DNA of 64,000 nt, taken from NCBI RefSeq assembly GCF_036408855.1, contig NZ_JAZGJQ010000004.1, forward strand, positions 110,566-174,565, written 5' to 3'. The notes beneath the pieces were generated by a model, which had not been told where the DNA came from, made no database searches, and was given only the letters and a program-made list of their open reading frames with translations. Below are positions 57,838 to 64,000 of the stretch, one piece after another. Position 1 is the stretch's first letter. Each line of letters begins with the position of its first letter. Position numbers and translations under genes: made by a program. The stretch comes from Olsenella_K absiana. Its GTDB lineage: Bacteria; Actinomycetota; Coriobacteriia; Coriobacteriales; Atopobiaceae.

Positions 57838-58518
57838 CTAAAGGTCGAGTCCCTTTACCCAGCCGTCGACGTCGCTTTCGCTCAGGTTCTCCCCGAAGCG
57901 CTGGCCGTCCTGCCAGTCGCCAGTTCCCGCAACCGTGGCCAGATTCTTTGCAGAGCTGCCCAGGCCGGAAGCTATGGACGTGCAGAACGGGATGACCTTC
58001 TTGCCCGTAAAGTCGTTGTCACTGGCGAAGTGAGTGATGGGCCAGGCGTAGTCGCCCCACCAGATTGGGTACCCCACAAGGACGGTGTCGTAGTCGGACC
58101 AGCCGTCCGGGGTCGTCTGCCGCAGAGACACGTCGCGAAGGCTCTGATCCTGGTATTCCTTGCTGACACGGCTGGTGTCATCGTTGTAGTCCAGATTGTC
58201 ATCCGAGTAGACCTGGGTGGGCACGACCTCGAACGTGTCGCCACCGATGTCCTGGGCGATGCGCTCTGCGACACGCCTGGTGTGGCCCTGGGCCGAGAAG
58301 TACGTCACCAGAACCTTGCGGGAGCCACTTTCGCCCGCTGCGCCGTCGCTTGAGCCTGAGGCGGCAGCCGCAGATTGGGAGGAAGACTGCGAGGAGCTCG
58401 AACTGTCGCCAGCTTGTGCGGGCCTGCCGCTTGCGCATGCCGAAAGGCCCAACCCCGTTACGAGCGCAAGCGCACCCGTAACGAACGTCCTGCGAGTAAA
58501 GTCCGTGTGGTTCCCCAT
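57838..58518 (-). CDS. Secreted/lipid-anchored flavodoxin
   Basis: A 226-residue flavodoxin with an export signal. Residues 1-28 contain TRRTFVTGALALVTGLGLSAC: a twin arginine followed by a lipobox (LSAC), so it is probably a Tat-exported lipoprotein. A Ser/Ala/Gln linker (about 35-65) leads to the flavodoxin domain, with the FMN phosphate loop TYFSAQGHTRRVAE and an aromatic YPIWWGDYAWP loop. It probably passes electrons to extracellular acceptors. It follows the broken DUF4405 gene in the same orientation. Confidence 0.9.
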   Translation of the reverse strand: MGNHTDFTRRTFVTGALALVTGLGLSACASGRPAQAGDSSSSSQSSSQSAAAASGSSDGAAGESGSRKVLVTYFSAQGHTRRVAERIAQDIGGDTFEVVPTQVYSDDNLDYNDDTSRVSKEYQDQSLRDVSLRQTTPDGWSDYDTVLVGYPIWWGDYAWPITHFASDNDFTGKKVIPFCTSIASGLGSSAKNLATVAGTGDWQDGQRFGENLSESDVDGWVKGLDL

Positions 58519-58527
58519 GCCTCACTC

Positions 58528-59241
58528 CTATCTTTCCGTGACGCCGACACCCGAACGAGCGCCGCGACCTGACAATACGCGAGCCAAAGCACCTAGGAAC
58601 GCGAAGGGAAATCCCGCCAGCAGCACTTCGAGCACCCCATAGGCCACGGGCGCATCGACGGCGATGCCCGTGAACCCGTACGCAAACGCCAGGTGCACGG
58701 GGAATCCCATGACTACAAAGTCTTAGACACCCAGGGCAAGAAGTGCAAGGCAGGCTACAGCGGAGAACAGGCGCGCCGAGCCCTTTGCACTTCTCCACCA
58801 GCCCAGCAGGCCGCGACCGCAATGCGTCCCCACGTGGAATTGCGTCAGCACGTATATCCAGCATGCGATCCCCGCGTGCACGGAACGCGACGTCCAGACG
58901 CCCAGGGGGCTTGGCAGGCGCAGGGGCAGCACCGTCGTGAGCGGCCCAATCGTCAGCAGCATGACCACGCCCATTGCCACGAGCAAAAGGATGGGAACGG
59001 CGACCACCGCCCTCAGCGGCGTCCACCGTCCCCTAAAAAGCGCTCTCCACCAGGCGCGATTCAAAAGGTTATGGGCAATGGCCAGCACAAAGAAGCCGAT
59101 GCCCAACCACTCGTGGATGGCGAATCCCGTGAGCGAGCGCACCACAAGGAATGTCAGGTCCAGGAGCATGGCCACGTCGACGAAAACCTTTATGCCCTTG
59201 CGCACGTTCCTCTGCACGTCGGTATTCCTAACTGCTTGCAT
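58528..59241 (-). pseudogene. DUF4405 membrane protein gene interrupted by one in-frame stop
   Basis: The first part (59241-58726) encodes FVDVAMLLDLTFLVVRSL, HEWLGIGFFVLAIAHNLLNR, GIACWIYVLTQFHVGTH: the DUF4405 cytochrome-b-like core with several histidines. A TAA at 58725-58723 follows LALLALGV. The same frame then continues with DFVVMGFPVHLAF... through VLLAGFPFAFLGALARVL to 58528. That is the C-terminal segment expected in this family. One base change of a tyrosine codon (TAT or TAC) to TAA would explain the break. The start is uncertain, since the ATG at 59241 has no clear ribosome binding site. Confidence 0.65.
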
Positions 59242-59356
59242 GTTTGGGACGGAGGGGCGCTCGACTGGGGATGCACTCGATTGGAGGCGTGCAGTTCCAG
59301 ACACGCTCGGCTAAAGGCGCCCTCGCAAATGAACAAACCTCCGTCCCCCGTTCACG

Positions 59357-60103
59357 TTACAGCTGCTCGTACGCCTGGGTGTCAACGGGCTCCAGCCACT
59401 CGGCGCTGGCGCCCTCGGCGGGCACGGCCAACGCGATGTGCTGGAACCACGAGTCCGCCGCGGCACCGTGCCAGTGCTTGACCTCGGGCTGGATGCTCAC
59501 CACGTCGCCCGGCTTCAGCTCCTGCGCGGACTTGCCCCACTCCTGGTACCAGCCGCGGCCGGCGATGCAGATGAGCACCTGGCCACCCTTGTGGTGGATG
59601 TGCCAGTTGTTGCGGCAGCCTGGCTCGAAGGTCACGTTGGCGGCACCCAGCTGGGGGTCGCCCAGCGGGGCCAGCCAGCTGTTGCCCACGAAGTACTGCG
59701 CGTAGGCAGTGTTGGGCTCGCCCTTGGGGAACTCCCTGGAAAGGCCCGACGGGTCGGCAATGCGCACGTCATCCTGAGCCACGGGCTCGTCGTCCTTCCA
59801 GACCTCCTTTGCCAGGTTGAAGGCAGCCCAGCCCTTGGGCCAGCCGGCGTACATGGTTGCGTGCGTGATGATGGCTGCCGCCTCGGCGCGCGTGACACTG
59901 TGGTTGCGCGCGTTCTCCAGGTGGTAGCGCAGCGAACTGTCGGTGATGCCCTGCGAGATCAGGGCCACGATGGTGACGATGCACTTGGTCTTGGTGGAGA
60001 TGGCCTCCTGGTCCCACACCTCGCCAAAGAGCACGTCGTCGTTGAGGTGCGCGAACATGGGGGCGAACTCGCCCAGTGCGTTCCTGCCTGCCGTCTGCTT
60101 CAT
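59357..60103 (-). CDS. Carboxymuconolactone decarboxylase-like and cupin fusion protein
   Basis: A 248-residue two-domain protein. Residues 1-105 are an AhpD-like CMD domain (TKTKCIVTIVALISQG, YHLENARNHSVTRAEAAAII) without the CxxC peroxidatic pair, so it is probably not a peroxidase. Residues 130-245 form a cupin with metal ligands in NNWHIHHKGG and EVKHWHGAA. Such fusions are common next to flavodoxins and LysR regulators, and some relatives act on quinones or hydroxynitriles. The start follows ATAAGGAGGAACTGAC. It lies 12 bp after the flavodoxin gene. Confidence 0.9.
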   Translation of the reverse strand: MKQTAGRNALGEFAPMFAHLNDDVLFGEVWDQEAISTKTKCIVTIVALISQGITDSSLRYHLENARNHSVTRAEAAAIITHATMYAGWPKGWAAFNLAKEVWKDDEPVAQDDVRIADPSGLSREFPKGEPNTAYAQYFVGNSWLAPLGDPQLGAANVTFEPGCRNNWHIHHKGGQVLICIAGRGWYQEWGKSAQELKPGDVVSIQPEVKHWHGAAADSWFQHIALAVPAEGASAEWLEPVDTQAYEQL

Positions 60104-60115
60104 GTCAGTTCCTCC

Positions 60116-60613
60116 TTATGCCAGGGCGGCCACGCGGCCAGCCCAATCCGTAACCTTGCGCGGATCCGTCACCATGCGGTCGCCGCCGTCGGACCCAAAC
60201 GTGACCGTGAGCGGCTCGGCCACCCGCGCGCCCCTTGCCAGCGCCGCCATGTCGTCCAGTGCGGTGCCCTCCCAGCCGGCGCAGGTCGAGAAGGGCACAA
60301 CGACCTTGCCGTTCCACTCCCGCGAGTTCAGCAGCGTGCGAACGGCGGGCGCCATGGTGTACCACCAGGTGGGCGTACCCACGGCAATCACGTCGTAGTC
60401 CGCCGGGTCATGATGCAGGGACATCAGCTCGGGCTCGAAGCCCTTCTCGACCTCGCGCTTTCCCTGGCTTACCGTCCGGTTGTAGTCCTTGGGGTAGGGC
60501 GCTGCGGTGTGAATGCGCTCAACGTCGGCGCCGCAGGCATCCGCAAGCTCCTGCGCCACGCGCTCTGTGTTGCCGTTTGACCAGCTGTAGTACAGGACCA
60601 GGACTCGTCCCAT
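60116..60613 (-). CDS. Flavodoxin
   Basis: A 165-residue cytoplasmic flavodoxin. The FMN phosphate loop is YYSWSNGNTERVA and the aromatic loops are GTPTWWYTMAP and FSTCAGWEG. It starts at 60613 after GGAGGTGCCC. First gene of an operon with the CMD-cupin fusion, it is probably controlled by the LysR regulator at 61510. Confidence 0.93.
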   Translation of the reverse strand: MGRVLVLYYSWSNGNTERVAQELADACGADVERIHTAAPYPKDYNRTVSQGKREVEKGFEPELMSLHHDPADYDVIAVGTPTWWYTMAPAVRTLLNSREWNGKVVVPFSTCAGWEGTALDDMAALARGARVAEPLTVTFGSDGGDRMVTDPRKVTDWAGRVAALA

Positions 60614-60855
60614 GGGCACCTCCGCTGTGGTTGCGTCGTCGGGCGCACGGCCCCTCTTGCTAGCTACTACGGTAGTGACAAGAGCTGGCAATGTAAAATG
60701 CCTATGTACGTGATTTTGTCATACGTTCTATCTATTTCTACTGATAAAAATCTAGTACCTAGACTGGTAGCCAGACGAGGCAACTACCCGGCCGATGCCG
60801 TAGGGAGACCTGTCACGACACCAGGATTGACCTCCAATATGCACCCAATAGGCAT

Positions 60856-60873
60856 ACAATGGGTATACATTGT
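60856..60873. promoter_or_regulatory. Palindrome ACAATG-GGTATA-CATTGT, candidate RelB operator
   Basis: A near-perfect 18-bp dyad, 26 bp before the antitoxin start. It overlaps a TATACAT -10-like element. RelB-type antitoxins repress their own operon from such sites. Confidence 0.6.
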
Positions 60874-60899
60874 ACTGGGGATAGTTGATGGGAGGAATC

Positions 60900-61154
60900 A
60901 TGTCGGAAGCAAGGCTAAGCATACGAACGGACCCTGACCTCAAGAAGCGGGCGCAGGAGCTTTTCAACCAGATGGGGTTCGATATCTCTACGGCGGTCAA
61001 CATCTTCCTCCGCCAGTCGGTTCATGACCAGGCCCTTCCCTTCAGGCCCTCAGTCGAGGACCCCGACGGCATAGAGGCTCGCCGCCAGGCTGAAGCCGGT
61101 GAGGGCAAGCGTTACGCATCCGTATCCGACCTGATGGCAGACTTGGATGCTTAG
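60900..61154 (+). CDS. RelB/DinJ-family antitoxin
   Basis: An 84-residue antitoxin. The N-terminal ribbon-helix-helix reads ARLSIRTDPDLKKRAQELFNQMGFDISTAVNIFLRQSV, typical of DinJ. The C-terminal arm (about 50-84) wraps the toxin and ends SVSDLMADLDA. The ATG at 60900 follows GATGGGAGGAATC. It overlaps the toxin gene by 8 bp. Base composition is AT-richer than the neighbours, consistent with acquisition by transfer. Confidence 0.93.
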   Translation: MSEARLSIRTDPDLKKRAQELFNQMGFDISTAVNIFLRQSVHDQALPFRPSVEDPDGIEARRQAEAGEGKRYASVSDLMADLDA

Positions 61155-61425
61155 GTCCATCCGTGCGTTGCCCATATTCGAGCGAGACATAAAGAAACTT
61201 CGCAAGAAGCATTTCGACATGGCACTGCTCCAGGATGCAATCACAGCACTGTTCGAGGAGGACGAGTCCACGCTCGTTAGGCTGCGAGACCATGCGCTCA
61301 AGGGCAACTGGAAGGGTTACCGAGAGCTGCACATTGATGCCGATTGGCTGCTCATCTACCAGGTCGAGAGAGAAGAATTGGAGCTCGTTTTGGTCAGGTC
61401 GGGCTCACGCGATAGTCTCCTGTAG
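61147..61425 (+). CDS. YafQ/RelE-family toxin
   Basis: A 92-residue ribosome-dependent mRNA interferase type. It shows IFERDIKKLRKKHFD (helix 1), LRDHALKGNWKGYRELHIDADWLLIYQV with the histidines and Asp used by YafQ, and the C-terminal strand LELVLVRSGSRDSLL. In YafQ the last block is normally RTGSHxxL with a catalytic histidine; here the His is replaced by Arg. Activity may be lowered or lost. Overlap with the antitoxin indicates coupled translation. Confidence 0.92.
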   Translation: MLRSIRALPIFERDIKKLRKKHFDMALLQDAITALFEEDESTLVRLRDHALKGNWKGYRELHIDADWLLIYQVEREELELVLVRSGSRDSLL

Positions 61426-61509
61426 GTGCTTTCTCTTGTTGGCATCGGCCTTCGAAGGACCCCGGCCAGCGAAACAATCCCTCTATCTACTTTTAAATGA
61501 GGCATTGCC

Positions 61510-62394
61510 ATGGAACTGCGAACCCTGAGGTACTTCCTCGCCGTCGCGCGCGAGCAGAACATGACCGAGGCCGCCAACGTCCTGCACGTGACGCAGCCCA
61601 CGCTGTCGCGCCAGATGGCCGACCTCGAGCGCCAGCTGGGATGCACCCTCTTTGTGCGCACGAACCGCGCGACCACGCTGACCGCGGACGGCATGCGCCT
61701 GCGCCAGCGCGCGGAGGAGATCATGCAGCTGGTGGAGCAGACCGAGGACGAGATGGGCACCAAGCGCGAGGTGGCGGGCGTCGTCCGCATTGGCGCCGGC
61801 GAGACCCAGGCCATGCGCGTGCTGACCGACGCCTTTGCCGAGCTGCGCCGCGACCATCCCCGCGTGACCTGCCAGCTCTACACCGGCAACGCCGACGCCG
61901 TGGAGGAGCGGCTGGAGCGCGGCCTTGTGGACTTTGCCCTGATGATCGAGCCAGTAAACGTGGAGAAGTACGACAGCCTCAAGCTGCCGACCCATGACAC
62001 GGTGGGCGTCGTCGTGGGAACGCACGGCCCGTGGGCCACGCTGGACCGCGTGACGCCGCAGACCCTGGTGCAGATGCCGCTGCTCGTGAGCTCGCGCACC
62101 ACGCACCGGACGTTTGACCTGGCCACCTGGTCAGGCGGCCTCGTTACGCCGGGACGCCTGAACGTGGTGGGCACCTTCGACCTCATCGGCAACGCCGCGC
62201 TCCTGGCAGAGGCGGGCACCGCATGCGTCCTCGGCATCAACCACCTGCTCCAACTACAAACCAACGCGCTGCGCTTCCTGCCGCTGGAGCCCGCCCTCAC
62301 CACCGGGTCCGTGGTCGCGTGGAAGCGGCACAGGATCTTCTCGCCCGCGTGCGAGGCGTTCCTGGAACAGCTGCGGGCCACGCTGGAGCAGTGA
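61510..62394 (+). CDS. LysR-family transcriptional regulator
   Basis: A 294-residue regulator. The winged helix-turn-helix is MELRTLRYFLAVAREQNMTE then AANVLHVTQPTLSRQMADLE. The effector domain (about 90-290) has RIGAGETQAMRVL and a typical two-lobed pattern. It lies on the opposite strand to the flavodoxin/CMD-cupin operon, its probable target, with the toxin-antitoxin pair inserted between them. The ATG is preceded by the weak GAGGCATTGCC. Confidence 0.93.
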   Translation: MELRTLRYFLAVAREQNMTEAANVLHVTQPTLSRQMADLERQLGCTLFVRTNRATTLTADGMRLRQRAEEIMQLVEQTEDEMGTKREVAGVVRIGAGETQAMRVLTDAFAELRRDHPRVTCQLYTGNADAVEERLERGLVDFALMIEPVNVEKYDSLKLPTHDTVGVVVGTHGPWATLDRVTPQTLVQMPLLVSSRTTHRTFDLATWSGGLVTPGRLNVVGTFDLIGNAALLAEAGTACVLGINHLLQLQTNALRFLPLEPALTTGSVVAWKRHRIFSPACEAFLEQLRATLEQ

Positions 62395-62403
62395 CTGCGC
62401 CGG

Positions 62404-63534
62404 CTACGCCCCGTAACGCGCGAGGATGTCGGCACGGTGCTGCAGCAGGTACTCGCGCATGAACGGGATCGAGAACGCCACGAACCCCGGCGCCGTGCTC
62501 TCGATTATCTGCCGCTTTATCAGAATCCTACGGTACGTGTTGGCGCTTGACGCCGGCATGCCCATGCGCTTGGCGATCTCTGACGTGGATGACGCGCCCT
62601 CGTCCTCGGTCATCGCCAGCAGGTAGTCCACGGCGGGTTTCGTCAGTCCGAATATGGCCGTCTCCAAGACCGACGAGCCAAACTCCTGCAACGCAACCTC
62701 GGAACCGCGCCTGGCATCCGCCAGCGTGATGGTGACGGACTCCCGCGAGTGCCGGCGCCCTTCTCGCCAGACGTAGTAGCCGACCAGCTGGATCAGGTAC
62801 GCGTAGCCATGCGACTACCCGGCCGCGTAGGCCAGCGCGTCGTCGTCGATGTGCAGGCCCGACGCCTCGATCGTCTTCCTGAGTGCGCGGGCGACCTCTT
62901 CCGTTGGGATGCTGGCAAGCTCCTCCGCCTTCGCACGGCGCAGGAACGTGATTCCCTCGCCGTTCAGGAGGTCGAGCACTCCCGTGGTGATGCCCGCAAA
63001 CAGCAGGCCAATGTCCTGCTGCTCCCGAATCATGTATTGGACGCTCGTGGCTATGGTTGCCATCTCCTCGTAGGAGGCGTCCTGCACCTCGTCCACGGTT
63101 ATCAGCAGGCCCGAGCCGTGCTTGGTAAGCGAGCGCGTCGCGCGGGTCAGCACCTCCCGGAACGACAGCTCCTCCGCCGCGCCACCCAGATGCGCCTCCG
63201 CGGAAACGACGGGAAGCGAGATCTTGATGTCAAGCGACCTGAGCCGCGTGTCGTGTGCAAGCTGCTCCTGGATGGAGGCACAGAGCGGCTCCCTGCCCGA
63301 CACGTTGACCACCGTCCAGCCACGGTCGGCGGCGATGTCACCCAGCTGGGTGAGAAGAACGGTCTTCCCCGAGCCTCCCAAACCCGTAATTCTCATGAGG
63401 CGACTCGGGGCACCAGGCCCTTTGTCCAAACCATCAACGAAATCATCGATTACGCCCTCGCGGCCAATGAGCACGGGCGGAGTCATGCCGGCCGTAGGCT
63501 TGAACGGGTTTATCAACTTCAGCGGCTTGGGCAT
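62404..63534 (-). pseudogene. AAA ATPase gene interrupted by one in-frame amber stop
   Basis: The start at 63534 follows GCAAGGGAGGAGCTC. The first 239 codons encode an AAA/STAND-like ATPase: LIGREGVIDDFVDGL, Walker A GLGGSGKTVLL, Walker B LLITVDEVQDA, and GLLFAGITTGVLDLL. A TAG at 62817-62815 follows YAAG. The same frame then continues with SHGYAYLIQLVGYYVWREG and a C-terminal winged-helix-like part ending at 62404 (STSEIAKRMGMPASSANTYRRIL). YxYLIQLxGY is the normal continuation in this family, so a single substitution broke an otherwise complete 376-codon gene. Confidence 0.7.
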
Positions 63535-63584
63535 GAGCTCCTCCCTTGCATTTGAATTGCACATGGGTACGGATGCTGTACTCG

Positions 63585-63914
63585 CTATCCGATGTGCGCC
63601 ACCCAATGAGCCAAATCCAGACCCACGGAGACACCCCAAACGTGAAGCTCGGGAAGCACGGGCAGCGACCGCGGGTTAAAGCCGCAAGCAATAAGGCAGA
63701 TCAGCATCAGTACGCCACCCACCGCGGCAACTACCAAGGCCACCAGCAGACAGGGCTTCCAAAAGCCTGCATTGCGTTGCCACCACGATCCCACGTGGGC
63801 AGGTTGATACCCCGCATCCGCCTGGTCGCCTTTTGCCGCTCGGACAAAAAAGTGCTTTAGCCAACGCGCATATTTTCGGCTCTTCGGTGGTTTCTGTGGG
63901 AGAGATTCCGGCAT
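63585..63914 (-). CDS. Hypothetical small membrane protein
   Basis: A possible 109-residue protein with a basic N-terminus (KPPKSRKYARWLKHFFVRAA), one strong membrane segment (CLLVALVVAAVGGVLMLICLIA) and a short C-terminal tail. There is no clear ribosome binding site before the ATG at 63914. It lies 50 bp upstream of the broken ATPase gene on the same strand. I do not recognise a family, and the start may differ. Confidence 0.45.
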   Translation of the reverse strand: MPESLPQKPPKSRKYARWLKHFFVRAAKGDQADAGYQPAHVGSWWQRNAGFWKPCLLVALVVAAVGGVLMLICLIACGFNPRSLPVLPELHVWGVSVGLDLAHWVAHIG

Positions 63915-63952
63915 AGGCCCAGCTCAGCGGGCGAAAACAACGATCTGGAACT

Positions 63953-63978
63953 GAAACGGCCCCGGGAGGGGCCGTTTC
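63953..63978. terminator. Terminator hairpin
   Basis: GAAACGGCCCC (63953-63963) pairs perfectly with GGGGCCGTTTC (63968-63978) around GGGA. It could end transcription of a gene beyond the right edge of the window. Confidence 0.7.
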
Positions 63979-64000
63979 CGCGTCATCCGCCTATGATTGC

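Noticed and set aside
58528..58710. Separate 60-residue membrane peptide gene
   Set aside because: The frame is continuous with the DUF4405 gene across one TAA and matches that family's C-terminus, so it is better explained as part of a broken gene.
1..64000. tRNA and rRNA genes
   Set aside because: I looked for T-arm signatures such as GGTTCGAATCC and for rRNA landmarks on both strands and found none in credible context.

Overview
The window is a GC-rich (roughly two-thirds G+C), gene-dense bacterial segment. Several things point to a gut- or oral-type actinobacterium of the Coriobacteriia, probably close to Olsenella/Atopobiaceae. They are a choloylglycine (bile salt) hydrolase, an LPXTG/sortase-C pilus operon, a Desulfovibrio-type hybrid-cluster protein, paired M20D amidohydrolases with a DUF5058 membrane protein, and consistent purine-rich ribosome binding sites. 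This assignment rests on gene content and base composition only. No rRNA, tRNA or CRISPR array was found.

Layout. 1-13 kb: 5' part of a small unknown gene, a fluoride exporter (crcB) divergent from a TelA-like/XpaC-like pair, a four-gene operon of two M20D amidohydrolases with two polytopic membrane proteins (one DUF5058), a TetR regulator, a short transaldolase, an HdeD-like membrane protein and a DUF1905-DUF2200 fusion. 13-25 kb: RpiR-type regulator, a two-subunit ABC exporter with one degenerate ATP site, an EamA transporter, an AAA/DUF4143 ATPase behind five 23-bp repeats, YhbY, a HAD hydrolase, RpiB and bile salt hydrolase. 24.9-35.5 kb: a seven-gene minus-strand pilus operon (coiled-coil protein, signal peptidase I, major pilin, class C sortase, minor pilin, a sortase-fold protein that has lost its catalytic residues, giant LPXTG adhesin).

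35.8-46.4 kb: an esterase, two unrelated 2-hydroxyacid dehydrogenases, an HD phosphohydrolase, a DUF2798 protein, a two-component system divergent from an ABC-2 exporter (one ATPase, two permeases), and an AlkD-like DNA glycosylase. 46.4-53.1 kb: zinc-ribbon DUF4428 and SPFH proteins flanking a three-gene signalling operon of two membrane sensors and one response regulator. 53.1-57.4 kb: a nitrosative-stress group (hcp, bicupin, divergent Crp/Fnr regulator behind a perfect palindrome) and an AEC transporter. 57.4-64 kb: a redox-linked region (two flavodoxins, a CMD-cupin protein, a DUF4405 protein, a LysR regulator) that shows decay. It holds a RelB/YafQ toxin-antitoxin pair, an isolated toxin fragment, and two genes each broken by a single in-frame stop.

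The most unusual observations are: the catalytically dead sortase homologue inside the pilus operon; a family of paired, inverted ~27-bp motifs recurring at three intergenic loci; the DUF1905-DUF2200 fusion; the precise 23-bp repeats before the DUF4143 ATPase; and the M20D/DUF5058 operon with an AT-rich inverted-repeat control region.
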